Source: Hyphomicrobiales bacterium (GTDB taxonomy: Bacteria > Pseudomonadota > Alphaproteobacteria > Rhizobiales > Rhizobiaceae). Taken from it: a stretch of 64,000 nucleotides of DNA. Below are positions 19,237 to 28,597 of the stretch, piece by piece. The stretch covers positions 164,416 to 228,415 of the forward strand of contig UBYA01000007.1 in NCBI GenBank assembly GCA_900469615.1. Reading direction: 5' to 3'. Under the pieces are notes generated by a model. It was not told the origin of the DNA and searched no databases. It saw nothing but the letters and a program-made list of their open reading frames with translations. How positions within the stretch are numbered: the stretch's first letter is position 1; each line of letters opens with the position of its first letter. The position numbers and the translations under genes were made by a program.

Positions 19237-19470
19237 CGAGGATATTTCACTCGAGGATTATGCGCTGCCCCGACGAATCAATGTCCCCAGAATCCGAAAA
19301 CAAGACAGGTGTAGAGTGGTGTCGTGCTTGAACGGGATTGGCTGGATGCAACCATGATCAATTGTGTCGATCACGATAGCGCATCAAATGCCGCTCCCAA
19401 ATCCCGGCACCACTTAAAAAGAAAAGTACATAAATTCCTTTAATATCAAACACATAATTAATGGCATCGG

Positions 19471-19635
19471 ATGATCCACAACCACCCGTCGGGGGATCCG
19501 ACCCCGTCTCGCGCCGATATCGACATGACGAAGACGATCATCGACACCGCCAAGCCTTTGGGCATCACTGTTCACGATCATGTTATCATCGGCAAGAACG
19601 GCCACGTCAGCTTCCGCGCATTGCGATTGATCTGA
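19471..19635 (+). pseudogene. radC: 3' remnant of radC at the island boundary
   Basis: The frame from 19471 to the TGA at 19633-19635 encodes the end of a RadC/JAMM domain: [16 protein letters not shown], then [18 protein letters not shown]. The helix-hairpin-helix part and the upstream glutamate of the JAMM site are absent, and the sequence before 19471 does not read as RadC. The remaining 54 codons cannot make a working protein. The simplest reading is that the island inserted into radC and the 5' part lies beyond its other end, left of this window. Confidence 0.85.
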
Positions 19636-19897
19636 AATTGTCGCGCATGCGATAATTCTTCCTTTTAAAAATCATCTACATCCTTTTGAATTAAAACAGC
19701 TATTTAACTTTTTTCTGTTCTTAAGCTTTCCAAGCAGCTCACAAACGCGCGCCCGTCGGGCTCCGATTTCCGCTTTCAGTTCAGCGTCAGAATGATCTGG
19801 CAGAAGGATCGCCGTTTCCAGTCGGCAGGTCCGCCAGCGGAAGCCGTTGTTTTGATTTGGCCAATCCGCCTGAGCGGTCGGCCAGCGTGGAGCTCGC

Positions 19898-20494
19898 ATG
19901 CTGAAGATATCGCCGACGTTCGCCCATCGTCTTCGCAGTATCGGCCGTGGAGCGCTGATCGCTCTGGGCGCTCTCGCCGCAATCGCCGGCGGCTTCTACG
20001 CTCACATGCTCTGGACCACGAATTTTCATCCGGTCATCGCAGGTGAGCTTTATCGCTCGTCGCAGCCATCAGCCGCCACCATAGCAGCCTTCCAGAAGCA
20101 GTATGGCATCAAGACCATCATCAACCTGCGAGGCGACAATAGCGGCCGTCACTGGTACGACAAGGAAATCGCCGAGGCGAAGGAACTCAACATCAATCAC
20201 ATCGATTTCCGCATGTCTTCCGGCCGCGAGCTCACCCAGGAACAGGCGGAACAGCTCGTCGAGATCATGCGGGATGCGCCGAAACCGATCCTCATTCACT
20301 GCCAGGCGGGTGCGGACCGCACCGGACTTGCCTCCGCGCTTTACCTTGCAGCCATTGCCAAGGCGAACGAGACGACGGCTGAGAACCAGATGTCGATCTA
20401 TTACGGCCACTTGCCGCTGTCCTTCACCCGCGCCTATGCCATGGACAGGACGTTCGAGAAACTGGAACTCTGGCTTGGCTTCTCGGCCTCCTGA
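19898..20494 (+). CDS. Membrane-anchored tyrosine/dual-specificity phosphatase-like protein
   Basis: A protein of 198 residues with one N-terminal membrane segment (about residues 18-34) and a cysteine-phosphatase domain. The P-loop H-C-Q-A-G-A-D-R-T-G at about residues 134-143 has the catalytic Cys and Arg, and L-Y-R-S-S-Q-P and N-L-R-G-D are conserved earlier in the domain. GGAG lies six bases ahead of the ATG at 19898. Such anchored phosphatases are common in rhizobia; the substrate (protein or phosphoinositide-like) cannot be told from sequence. The gene follows the broken radC, consistent with core DNA resuming here. Confidence 0.8.
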   Translation: MLKISPTFAHRLRSIGRGALIALGALAAIAGGFYAHMLWTTNFHPVIAGELYRSSQPSAATIAAFQKQYGIKTIINLRGDNSGRHWYDKEIAEAKELNINHIDFRMSSGRELTQEQAEQLVEIMRDAPKPILIHCQAGADRTGLASALYLAAIAKANETTAENQMSIYYGHLPLSFTRAYAMDRTFEKLELWLGFSAS

Positions 20495-20602
20495 GCTGCG
20501 GGCCCTTCCCGTTAGATAATCTGTAACATTGAGCAGCTACCGGTTGACGGAGCATGTTGCATTGCGACATTGATTCCCTATTCAGTCATCCGAGGCTTCC
20601 CG

Positions 20603-22006
20603 ATGGACCAATTCGATCTCCTAGTCGTGGGTAGCGGCCCTGCCGGCCGCAGAGGCGCTATACAGGCTGCCAAACTCGGCAAGAAGGTACTCGTAATCGA
20701 GCAAGGCAAGCGTGTTGGCGGCGTCTCGGTCCACACCGGCACCATTCCCTCCAAGACGCTGCGCGAAACCGCGCTCAACCTTTCCGGCTGGCGCGAGCGC
20801 GGCTTCTATGGCCGCGCCTACCGCGTCAAGCAGGAGATCAGCGCAGAGGATTTGCGGCGTCGCCTGCTGATTACCCTGGACCACGAAGTCGAGGTGCTGG
20901 AACACCAGTTTGCGCGCAATCGCGTCCAGCATATCCGGGGCAAGGCGAGCTTCGTCGATCCGCAGACCATGCAGGTCGTCAAGGACGATGGCGAAGTCGT
21001 CAACGTCAAGGCGGCGAGCATCCTTCTTGCCGTCGGCACCAAGCCGTTCCGCCCGGATTATATGCCCTTCGACAACAAGACGGTTCTCGACAGCGACGAA
21101 CTGCTCGATATCGAGAATCTGCCGCGCTCCATGGTGGTCATCGGCGCCGGCGTCATCGGCATCGAATATGCGACCATCTTCAGCGCACTCGATACGCAGG
21201 TGACGCTGATCGATCCCAAATCCACGATGCTCGATTTCATCGACAAGGAAATCGTCGAGGATTTCATCTATCAGCTGCGGGACCGCAACATGAAGCTGCT
21301 GCTCGGCCAAAAGGCCGAGAAAGTGGAACGGCAGAACGGCAAGGTCGAACTGACGCTCGACAATGGCCGCCGCATCACCACCGATATGGTTCTCTTCGCC
21401 GCCGGCCGCATGGGTGCGACGGATACGCTCAATCTCCCCGCAGCCGGCCTTGAAGCCGACGCACGCGGCCGCCTGAGCGTCAATCCGGAGACCTTTGCCA
21501 CCAAGGTCCCGCATATCTTTGCGGCAGGCGATGTCGTCGGCTTCCCCAGCCTTGCCTCCACCTCGATGGAACAGGGCCGCATCGCCGCCCGCGTCGCCGT
21601 CGGCGCGATTGCCAAGGAGCCGCCGAAATACTTCCCCTACGGCATCTATGCGGTGCCGGAGATTTCGACCTGCGGCCTTTCCGAAGAAGAGGTCAAGGAA
21701 CGGCATATACCCTACGAATGTGGTATCGCCCGCTTCCGCGAGACCTCGCGCGGCCACATCATGGGCCTCGACACCGGCCTGCTGAAGATGATCTTCTCGC
21801 TGAAGACCCGCCGCCTCCTCGGCGTCCACATCGTCGGCGAAGGCGCCACCGAGCTCGTGCATATCGGCCAGGCCGTGCTCAATCTCAAGGGCACCGTCGA
21901 ATATTTCGTCGAGAACACCTTCAACTATCCGACGCTCGCCGAAGCCTACAAGATCGCCGGTCTCGACGCTTGGAACCGCATGGGCGACATCAAGTCGGAG
22001 CTTTAG
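20603..22006 (+). CDS. sthA: Soluble pyridine nucleotide transhydrogenase
   Basis: A cytoplasmic FAD enzyme of 467 residues that exchanges hydride between NADPH and NAD+. Seen: the N-terminal FAD-binding G-S-G-P-A-G, then V-S-V-H-T-G-T-I-P-S-K-T-L-R-E, where the redox cysteine pair of lipoamide dehydrogenases is absent, as expected for SthA. A second nucleotide-binding G-A-G-V-I-G-I-E-Y lies near residue 185 and A-A-G-D-V-V-G-F-P near 310. The ATG at 20603 gives the usual M-D-Q-F-D start; a TTG at 20570 would only add an unusual tail. It stands alone, with no obvious operon partner. Confidence 0.92.
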   Translation: MDQFDLLVVGSGPAGRRGAIQAAKLGKKVLVIEQGKRVGGVSVHTGTIPSKTLRETALNLSGWRERGFYGRAYRVKQEISAEDLRRRLLITLDHEVEVLEHQFARNRVQHIRGKASFVDPQTMQVVKDDGEVVNVKAASILLAVGTKPFRPDYMPFDNKTVLDSDELLDIENLPRSMVVIGAGVIGIEYATIFSALDTQVTLIDPKSTMLDFIDKEIVEDFIYQLRDRNMKLLLGQKAEKVERQNGKVELTLDNGRRITTDMVLFAAGRMGATDTLNLPAAGLEADARGRLSVNPETFATKVPHIFAAGDVVGFPSLASTSMEQGRIAARVAVGAIAKEPPKYFPYGIYAVPEISTCGLSEEEVKERHIPYECGIARFRETSRGHIMGLDTGLLKMIFSLKTRRLLGVHIVGEGATELVHIGQAVLNLKGTVEYFVENTFNYPTLAEAYKIAGLDAWNRMGDIKSEL

Positions 22007-22226
22007 ATTCGGGCAATATTGACGATGCCGGCAGGGCTTACTACTCTGTCGGCATGATGAGCATTCTCAACATCGCTTCGGTCTTCTTCATAAGCCGCTG
22101 ATCCGGCGGCGATCAGCCAATGAAGATGGGACCGCCTCAGCGGCTGCAAGGCCGCGCGTCGGTTCATGACGGAGCGGCCGTATCCCATATAGGGGCGAAT
22201 ACGGCGTCATGATTGAGAGAGATTTC

Positions 22227-23036
22227 ATGCCCTCCAAGAAACAGTACCCGGCTGCGCTTTCCAGCGCACAGCTGGACGAATTCATCGAACGTGGTTTTGT
22301 GCGCATTGAGCATGCGTTTTCATCTGATCACGCGGTGCAGGCGCGCGCCATCATGTGGCGCGATCTTCCATGCAGCGAACACGATCCCACAAGCTGGAGA
22401 TTTCCGGTCGTCAGGCTGGCCGGTTATGGTGGAGAACCATTCCGTACCATCGCCAACATGCCTATTTTGCATAGCGCCTTCGACCAGCTGGTCGGGCGGA
22501 GGCGATGGCTGCCACGCGACGGTCTCGGGACCTTTCCCGTGCGCTTCCCACATCCAGACGATCCAGGCGATGCGGGGTGGCATGTCGACCTGAGCTTCCC
22601 CGGTGAAGACGGTGACCACAACGAGCAGAACGACTTCTCTGCATGGCGGGTAAACGTCACCTCACGAGGAAGAGCCCTGCTTACCTTGTTCCTCTTTTCC
22701 GATGTCGGCGAAAACGATGCGCCGACCCGCATTCGTGTCGGCTCTCACTTGGAGATGGCGCGCTATCTTGCACCCGCTGGCAACAGAGGCTGCTCACACA
22801 TGATGTTGGAAGGGGTCGCCGCCGATTGTCCAGACGCTCTGGCAACGGGTGAGGCCGGCACGGTATACATCTGCCATCCCTTCCTCATCCATGCGGCACA
22901 GAAACATCGGGGCGTCTCCCCGCGCTTCATTGCCCAACCTTCGATCGGCCTTGCCGAACCCTATCAATTGGACAGACCGGACAACGCTTATTGTCCCGTC
23001 GAAATCGCCATCCGGCGCGCGTTGGGCAAGGAGTGA
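22227..23036 (+). CDS. Phytanoyl-CoA dioxygenase (PhyH) family protein
   Basis: A predicted Fe(II)/2-oxoglutarate oxygenase of 269 residues. The iron-binding H-x-D is in G-W-H-V-D-L-S-F and the distal His is probably in H-P-F-L-I-H-A-A. An Arg downstream (S-P-R-F-I-A-Q-P) would hold 2-oxoglutarate. GAGAGA lies ahead of the ATG at 22227; an ATG at 22209 in the same frame is the alternative. The substrate is unknown; the family acts on small molecules such as lipids and secondary metabolites. The gene converges on tig across a shared terminator. Confidence 0.8.
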   Translation: MPSKKQYPAALSSAQLDEFIERGFVRIEHAFSSDHAVQARAIMWRDLPCSEHDPTSWRFPVVRLAGYGGEPFRTIANMPILHSAFDQLVGRRRWLPRDGLGTFPVRFPHPDDPGDAGWHVDLSFPGEDGDHNEQNDFSAWRVNVTSRGRALLTLFLFSDVGENDAPTRIRVGSHLEMARYLAPAGNRGCSHMMLEGVAADCPDALATGEAGTVYICHPFLIHAAQKHRGVSPRFIAQPSIGLAEPYQLDRPDNAYCPVEIAIRRALGKE

Positions 23037-23082
23037 TCGGCATCGAACGATGATATCTCGGTCGGTTCGAGCTGCCTGAAAC

Positions 23083-23112
23083 AAAAAAGCCCCGCCGCGA
23101 ACGGCAGGGCTT
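23083..23112 (-). terminator. Rho-independent terminator of tig
   Basis: On the minus strand AGCCCTGCCG pairs with CGGCGGGGCT and is followed by a run of T residues. It lies between the convergent PhyH and tig genes; the opposite strand has a weaker T run, so it may stop both. Confidence 0.8.
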
Positions 23113-23137
23113 CATTTCAGTCCGGAAGAAAAACCGA

Positions 23138-24625
23138 TTATTCGGCGCTGTCTTCAGCAGCCTTCTTCTTCGGAGCGGCCTTCTTCTTCGGAGCGGCGGC
23201 TTCTTCGCCTTCGGCAGCGGCTTCCGTTGCTTCGGCCTTGGCAGCCTTCTTCTTCGGAGCAGCCTTCTTGGCAGCCGGCTTGTCTTCTTCTTCGTCGTCG
23301 GCGAGCAGCGCTTCCTTGGAAACGGTCTTGTCCGTAACGTCGACTTCGGTCAGCAGGTGGTCGATGACCTTTTCTTCGAAGATCGGGGCGCGCAGGTTAG
23401 CGGAAGCGCCCGGCGTCTTGCGGAAGAATTCCAGGATTTCCTTTTCCTGGCCCGGGAACTGCTGGAGCTGAGCGTAGAGTGCACGCTGCAGTTCGTCTTC
23501 GCTGACTTCGACGCCGGCCTTTTCGCCGATTTCGGAGAGAACGAGACCGAGGCGAACGCGACGTTCGGCAAGCTTGCGGTATTCTTCGCGAGCCTTTTCT
23601 TCGGTGGTGTCTTCGTCTTCGAAGGTCTTGCCCGATTCGCCGAGATCGGCTTCGATCTGGCGCCAGATGCTGGCGAATTCAGCTTCGACAAGCTTCTGCG
23701 GGGTGTCGAACTGGTACATCTCGTCGAGTTGGTCGAGGATCTGGCGCTTGACCTTCTGGCGGGTGACCGAGCCGTACTGGCTTTCGATCTGGCCGCGAAC
23801 GATCTCCTTCAGGCGGTCGGCGGATTCGATGCCGAGCTTGGAAGCGAGTTCGTCGTTGATTTCGACTTCGCCGGGCGCTGCGACTTCCTTGACGTTGATG
23901 TCGAAGGTGGCTTCCTTGCCGGCAAGGTTCTTGGCCGGGTAATCGGCCGGGAAGGTCACGGTGATGACCTTCTCGTCGCCAGCCTTGAGGCCGACGAGCT
24001 GCTCTTCGAAGCCCGGGATGAAGCGGTTGGAGCCGAGAACGAGCTGTGCGTCTTCGTCCTTGCCGCCGTCGAAGGCAACGCCGTCGACCTTGCCGAGGTA
24101 ATCGATGGTGACGCGGTCGCCGTTCGCGGCCTTGCCCTTCTTGGTTTCGTAGCTGCGGGCGCTCTCGGCGATCTTGAGGATCTGCTCGTTGACTTCGTCT
24201 TCGCCGATTTCAGCGACTTCGCGCGTGACCTTGATGCCGTTGACCGGCTTCAGTTCGATAGCCGGGATGACTTCGTAGGACAGGGTGAATTCGAAATCAG
24301 CCTGAGCGGAGAGGATCTTTTCCGCCTCGTCCTGATCTTCGGTCATGGCGATTTCAGGCTGGGTTGCCGACTTTTCGCCGCGCTCGGTCAGGATTGCCGG
24401 CGGCTGGTCGCGAACGATCTCGTTGACCAGATCGGCCATGATCGACTTGCCGTAGACCTTCTTCAGGTGCGAGACCGGAACCTTGCCAGGACGGAAGCCG
24501 TTGATGCGGACCTTGTCCTTGACCTCGGCCAAGCGCTCGTTCATGCGCACTTCCATGTCCTTGGCCGGGATGACCACCTTGATTTCGCGCTTCAGCCCTT
24601 CAGCGAGCGTTTCGATAACCTGCAT
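23138..24625 (-). CDS. tig: Trigger factor
   Basis: The ribosome-bound chaperone and peptidyl-prolyl isomerase that meets nascent chains, 495 residues. Seen: the ribosome-binding signature G-F-R-P-G-K-V-P near residues 44-51, the FKBP-like domain (about 150-240), and a long helical C-terminal domain. The tail is rich in Lys and Ala (repeats of A-P-K-K-K-A-A), as in other rhizobia. The ATG at 24625 gives the standard M-Q-V-I-E-T start; the frame extends further but without family similarity. It is transcribed alone, ending at the terminator at 23083-23112. Confidence 0.95.
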   Translation of the reverse strand: MQVIETLAEGLKREIKVVIPAKDMEVRMNERLAEVKDKVRINGFRPGKVPVSHLKKVYGKSIMADLVNEIVRDQPPAILTERGEKSATQPEIAMTEDQDEAEKILSAQADFEFTLSYEVIPAIELKPVNGIKVTREVAEIGEDEVNEQILKIAESARSYETKKGKAANGDRVTIDYLGKVDGVAFDGGKDEDAQLVLGSNRFIPGFEEQLVGLKAGDEKVITVTFPADYPAKNLAGKEATFDINVKEVAAPGEVEINDELASKLGIESADRLKEIVRGQIESQYGSVTRQKVKRQILDQLDEMYQFDTPQKLVEAEFASIWRQIEADLGESGKTFEDEDTTEEKAREEYRKLAERRVRLGLVLSEIGEKAGVEVSEDELQRALYAQLQQFPGQEKEILEFFRKTPGASANLRAPIFEEKVIDHLLTEVDVTDKTVSKEALLADDEEEDKPAAKKAAPKKKAAKAEATEAAAEGEEAAAPKKKAAPKKKAAEDSAE

Positions 24626-24903
24626 TGTCCTACCTTCATTCATGGCGGCCGTGCCCAGACAGCCGTTCGTTTCGATGAGCACGACGCCGGAAAATCCCGA
24701 GCGTGGCTTGGATGCAATTCTCTTTCACCTTGCCAGAGCGCCGCGCCTTCGAACGAACGCGCAAGAGGCAGCCCTATCCCGTCACGAGCCAAAACATCTG
24801 ATCCACTTCCTGTTCGAAAGCGGGATGCTTTGGGCAAGATGCGCGTCCTGCGGCATGTTGGAAGACAGGCTTGATCAGCCTCCCCCCGTCCACAAGACAG
24901 TGT

Positions 24904-24988
<85 letters not shown>

Positions 24989-25132
24989 GTTCCCAAAACC
25001 GCATGGCGATGCCTGCCCATGGGGCCTTCCGGAGCGCGGCGTCTCTATATCACCCGTTTCAAACCACGCAAAGGAAAAATGACGGTTCCGCGACTGCTCC
25101 CAAAGCTTATCGGCGTCTTCGTGCGGATATCG

Positions 25133-25750
25133 TCAATAGAGTGGCTCCTCGTAGACGGATTTGCCGTCGAGAAGCAGGCTTCTGATATGGGCGGCACCGT
25201 CCGAAGACACCCGCGCGGCAATAGCGACACGATTGTCGTTGCGTGCGCTTTCGATATCGTGCCCCTGGCCCTCGGGCACGTAGTAGCGCTCTATGCCGTA
25301 ATTCACGGCCATCACCGCCTGCGCTGCATCGGCGGGATCGCCGTAGGAAACATAGTCGAACGGCAGGCTCTTCAATATGACCGTGCCGGGTTTCGGCCCG
25401 AGCGTCCCGAAAGACGATTCGACGACGCTCCAATAGCCGTCGTCCTGCTTGCCGAGGCGCACCGACAGAACCTGGCCGTACAGGCTCTCTTTCGGCGGGC
25501 CACCGGCCAAGGTCGAGACCGGAACCCGTGAGATGTCGTAATTCAAGGTGACGTAGTCGCCACGCAGGAGATCGCGCGGATCGACAGGCGCGGCTTTCAG
25601 CGTAACCTCGACACCGCTTCGCAGCCCCCAGGCACGCTCGCCGACCATATAGCCGAGGACGGCGGTCTGCAGGGCTGCCACGGCGATGGCGGCGATCCAT
25701 ACGCGGCGGGCCCCGCCAACGACGACATTCTTTTCAACCATATCCGTCAT
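25133..25750 (-). CDS. GDYXXLXY-domain membrane protein
   Basis: A protein of 205 residues with one N-terminal membrane segment and then the signature R-G-D-Y-V-T-L-N-Y that names the GDYXXLXY family. The ATG at 25750 overlaps the stop of the DUF2157 gene (ATGA), so the two are co-translated; the pair is widely conserved and probably forms one membrane complex of unknown function. The bulk of the protein is predicted to lie on the periplasmic side. Confidence 0.88.
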   Translation of the reverse strand: MTDMVEKNVVVGGARRVWIAAIAVAALQTAVLGYMVGERAWGLRSGVEVTLKAAPVDPRDLLRGDYVTLNYDISRVPVSTLAGGPPKESLYGQVLSVRLGKQDDGYWSVVESSFGTLGPKPGTVILKSLPFDYVSYGDPADAAQAVMAVNYGIERYYVPEGQGHDIESARNDNRVAIAARVSSDGAAHIRSLLLDGKSVYEEPLY

Positions 25751-26886
25751 GCCCGTGTCCCCTGCCCGCCATTGTCGGAGAATCGCCGTTCCAGCTGGAT
25801 GACCAACCAGGCCGCAATCGCCACGAGCAAGCCCGCAACAAGGAAGAAGCCGGCCGTGCCGATGATCGAGCCGATCGTTTCGCTGGCAAGATAGAGAATT
25901 TCGCAGGCGAAAACGAAATAGGCGAGATAGCGCACCGCGCCGTTGTCGCGGCCACCCAGGGCGATAGCGATCACCGAGCCGCCCAGCGTCGCCGCAGCTA
26001 TGATGACGAGCGGCAGCTTGTCCTCGACCCAAACGTTGTTTTCAAAGGAGCCGTTGCTGATCTCGGCATGAATCAAAAAGAAGCCGATCGATGCGATCAG
26101 AAATGCATAGAAGGCCGGGGCCGCGCCGGCCGCTTGCGCAAAAGACGCCAGCGGCGAAGCGGGTATGCTGACGGCAAGGAAAACCACCATCCCGAGAGCA
26201 GCAAACAGGATAGCCGTATTCAATCCCTCATGCTGGCCGAAAAGCCATGTCAGCCAGCCAACCAGCATCAGGTAGGCCAGATGCCGCGCAGCCGGCGCAT
26301 CGGCATAGCGAACAAGCGCAATCAGAATCACGGCCATCAGCGGCGGCATCCATGGCATGATGCCGTACCATTGATCGAAATGACCCCAGAGGTAGACGCC
26401 GCAGAACGCCCAGGCCAGGAAGCCGGCAAGCCCGACCTGGGTCGCGGAGCGAAACAATGCAGCCGCGATGACGGCGGCCGCGAACCACACGATCATCATT
26501 CTGAGCTCGTCGCCAGACAGATTGTACATCTGGCCGACGAGCGCCATGGCGCCGCCGAAACTCAAGGTGCCGAGGATCAAAAGCCCGGATGCAAGGACGG
26601 AGCGTCCGCGCGCCAGCATGGATGCCGCACCGAGATAGAAGGCCCATATCATCGCAACGAGACCGAGAAGCCGCACTATTCTGGGTATCGCCTCCCAGTT
26701 CGCGGAAACGAAAAGCAGGATGGCCAGGCCGAGGAGGACGGCGGCTATGATGGTCAACACGCGACCGGCGCTGAAACTCGTCTGGCGGCCGTCATATTCG
26801 AGGAGGATGGCCTTTGCCGTCGTTGCGTCGACCAGGCCCTTGTCGGTCCAGATTTTCAGATCCCGTTCCAGCCTGCCTCTGTACAT
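25747..26886 (-). CDS. DUF2157 membrane protein
   Basis: A protein of 379 residues. A soluble N-terminal part (R-G-R-L-E-R-D-L-K-I-W-T-D-K-G-L-V) matches the DUF2157 head, followed by many hydrophobic segments (about ten) from residue 45 onward. The ATG at 26886 is chosen because it gives M-Y-R-G-R-L-E at the domain start; a start at 26931 adds an unrelated stretch. It overlaps the GDYXXLXY gene downstream. The function of the pair is unknown; no enzyme motif is seen. Confidence 0.85.
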   Translation of the reverse strand: MYRGRLERDLKIWTDKGLVDATTAKAILLEYDGRQTSFSAGRVLTIIAAVLLGLAILLFVSANWEAIPRIVRLLGLVAMIWAFYLGAASMLARGRSVLASGLLILGTLSFGGAMALVGQMYNLSGDELRMMIVWFAAAVIAAALFRSATQVGLAGFLAWAFCGVYLWGHFDQWYGIMPWMPPLMAVILIALVRYADAPAARHLAYLMLVGWLTWLFGQHEGLNTAILFAALGMVVFLAVSIPASPLASFAQAAGAAPAFYAFLIASIGFFLIHAEISNGSFENNVWVEDKLPLVIIAAATLGGSVIAIALGGRDNGAVRYLAYFVFACEILYLASETIGSIIGTAGFFLVAGLLVAIAAWLVIQLERRFSDNGGQGTRA

Positions 26887-27204
26887 ATCCGGCCCCTTCG
26901 CTGCGATTCCGCTTGCCGACAGAATTAGCACAAATCGGTGGACAAGCGATGCGAGCCCCGCGTTCGGCCACCGCTTCGCCCCGTGCGAACCCGTCCCGCA
27001 TTAATACAGAATTAACTGATCATTCGGCATAATGGCGACCGGTATAGCGATACCAATAAGAGCCATGCGTTCAGTTCATGCCTACCATGAAATTATTGCG
27101 CTGCACAAATTTAAAAAATCATACTATTCATAGGACAACAAACACGGTGGTGGCGCGCCGGGCCGATGCAAATCGGAGCCTGCCTGGGGATGGAAATCCC
27201 GACA

Positions 27205-27334
27205 CGATATTCGGAGCCGCATACTCCTCCTCCCAATGCGCTCCGATCGATTGACGACACTCCTCCTCCCAAGTCGTCGATCAATACAAATGACGCCCAC
27301 CGCATCCTCCTCCCACGGTGGGCGTTATTTTTTT
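27205..27334 (+). ncRNA. Three-hairpin anti-Shine-Dalgarno small RNA (cuckoo / alpha-r14 type)
   Basis: Three stem-loops in a row each show the same CCTCCTCCC in the loop (27226-27234, 27262-27270, 27306-27314). Stem 1 is CGGAG-C-GCAT with ATGCGCTCCG (27212-27245), stem 2 is GATTGACGAC with GTCGTCGATC (27249-27282), and stem 3 is ACGCCCACCG with CGGTGGGCGT (27293-27325), which ends in a T run and acts as terminator. This is the layout of cuckoo RNAs (CcsR of Rhodobacter, alpha-r14 of rhizobia), which can pair with Shine-Dalgarno sites and are often linked to DUF1127 genes, as here. The 5' end is approximate. Confidence 0.85.
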
Positions 27335-27770
27335 CCGATTAAACCGTTTGAATGTCCGCGTCAGTCTTTCTGTCGCAAAACCGCTATCGATGATGCCGCA
27401 GCAAATTCGGCAGCCGTGCAGTACGGCCCGTCGCGCCGGCGACCAGCCCGCGCCGGCGATAAAATTCCGGTTCCCGGCAGCGGGATCGGCGAAAGCATGG
27501 CGAAAAACCGGCGGCGGTCGCATCGCCTCCCGTATCTCCGGGCATTTCCGAAATCCACCTCCGCCGCCAATCGACATTCAGCCGCGATATGCACACAAAG
27601 CAGCCACCTTCTTGGGCAAATAGCCTATAAGATTTGCAGGATATGCATAGGTGACATGATGCTTTGGCACTTTTAGTTCTTGCAGCGCAGCATATATTCA
27701 GAAGCATCAGATCAAGGACGGAACCAATCACGGGGCCGCGCGATCTCCAAATCCTCGAAAGGGACTGACA
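27335..27770. other. Gene-poor stretch before the DUF1127 gene
   Basis: No frame here reads as a known protein. The last 100 bases are AT-rich and hold the likely promoter of the first DUF1127 gene, but I cannot fix its -35 and -10 boxes. A further stable hairpin was not found. Confidence 0.5.
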
Positions 27771-27917
27771 ATGAACCTGACCCGCTCTTTCAACAACTGG
27801 CGCAAGTACCGTCAGACCGTTAACGAACTCGGCCGCATGAGCTCGCGTGAACTGCACGACCTCGGCATCGACCGCGCCGACATTCATCGCGTCGCCCGCG
27901 AAGCCACCGGCCGCTAA
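27771..27917 (+). CDS. DUF1127 small protein
   Basis: A 48-residue Arg-rich protein. It has the family pattern N-W-R-K-Y-R-Q-T-V-N-E-L followed by L-H-D-L-G-I-D-R-A-D-I. It ends in its own terminator at 27955-27993. Small DUF1127 proteins bind RNA and tune phosphate, carbon and stress responses in alphaproteobacteria such as Agrobacterium. It lies about 440 bases after the anti-Shine-Dalgarno RNA, a known association. Confidence 0.9.
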   Translation: MNLTRSFNNWRKYRQTVNELGRMSSRELHDLGIDRADIHRVAREATGR

Positions 27918-27954
27918 TCGCCGGATAGGCTTCGCCAACAGCGAAAGCCTTCTC

Positions 27955-27993
27955 AACGCCCGTTGCGGATCTCCGCGGCGGGCGTTCTTTTTT
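27955..27993 (+). terminator. Terminator of the first DUF1127 gene
   Basis: AACGCCCG (27955-27962) pairs with CGGGCGTT (27979-27986), with an inner GCGGA/TCCGC stem, followed by a T run to 27993. Confidence 0.85.
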
Positions 27994-28221
27994 GCCTGCT
28001 CACTGAGCAGATGCAGCATAAGTCGACCTATGCCGAGCTATTCCCCATATGCAGAGCATATAAATTTTGAGCAATGGCGGCTTTTTGGGCGTCATATTGC
28101 ACAAATGCATAGCAGACGCCTTTTATTTGCACTGCACAATCAGCCTCCTCGAGCCTATATAGAATGCAATCGCTGAGGCGGTAATCGTACCGCCCGCAAC
28201 CAAGATACCGAGGACAAGATC

Positions 28222-28365
28222 ATGAACCCGCTTCGCATTGCAAAAAACTGGATCAGCTACCGCCGCACCCTGAACGAACTTGGCAACCTCTCCAGCCAGA
28301 CCCTTTCGGACATCGGCGTCAGCCGCTATGAGATCCGCAACATCGCTGCTCGTTCCTTCCGTTAA
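28222..28365 (+). CDS. DUF1127 small protein, second copy
   Basis: A 47-residue basic protein with the same plan as the copy at 27771: [12 protein letters not shown], then [17 protein letters not shown] lies upstream of the ATG. It has a separate terminator (28394-28417), so the two copies are independent transcription units rather than an operon. The two differ at many positions, so this is an old duplication. Confidence 0.9.
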   Translation: MNPLRIAKNWISYRRTLNELGNLSSQTLSDIGVSRYEIRNIAARSFR

Positions 28366-28393
28366 TCGTCAAGGAACTGCGGACTGCTTCAAG

Positions 28394-28417
28394 ACGGCGC
28401 CTTACGGCGCCGTTTTT
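28394..28417 (+). terminator. Terminator of the second DUF1127 gene
   Basis: ACGGCGCC (28394-28401) pairs with GGCGCCGT (28406-28413) across a four-base loop and is followed by five T residues. Confidence 0.85.
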
Positions 28418-28597
28418 GATTCCGGCACCTTCTTAAAATCCGGCGAGTCAAGCGCGTCACGAAGTTTCAGCTTCGCTCCGCGTTCTTTCGGTTCGCGATC
28501 TTGCCCATGCCGGCAGCGCAAAACGGCGGCACACTTTTGCGCGGCATGCTTTAGCAAAGCATTGGATCACCGGCCCGGCCGTGATAATGACGCGCGC

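Noticed and set aside
19672..19899. Minus-strand frame of 75 codons between radC remnant and the phosphatase gene
   Set aside because: The helical, charged end could be a small protein, but there is no ribosome site and no family likeness, so it is not supported.
23138..23330. Repetitive Lys/Ala coding stretch at the end of tig
   Set aside because: It is the low-complexity tail usual for rhizobial trigger factor, not a repeat element or CRISPR.
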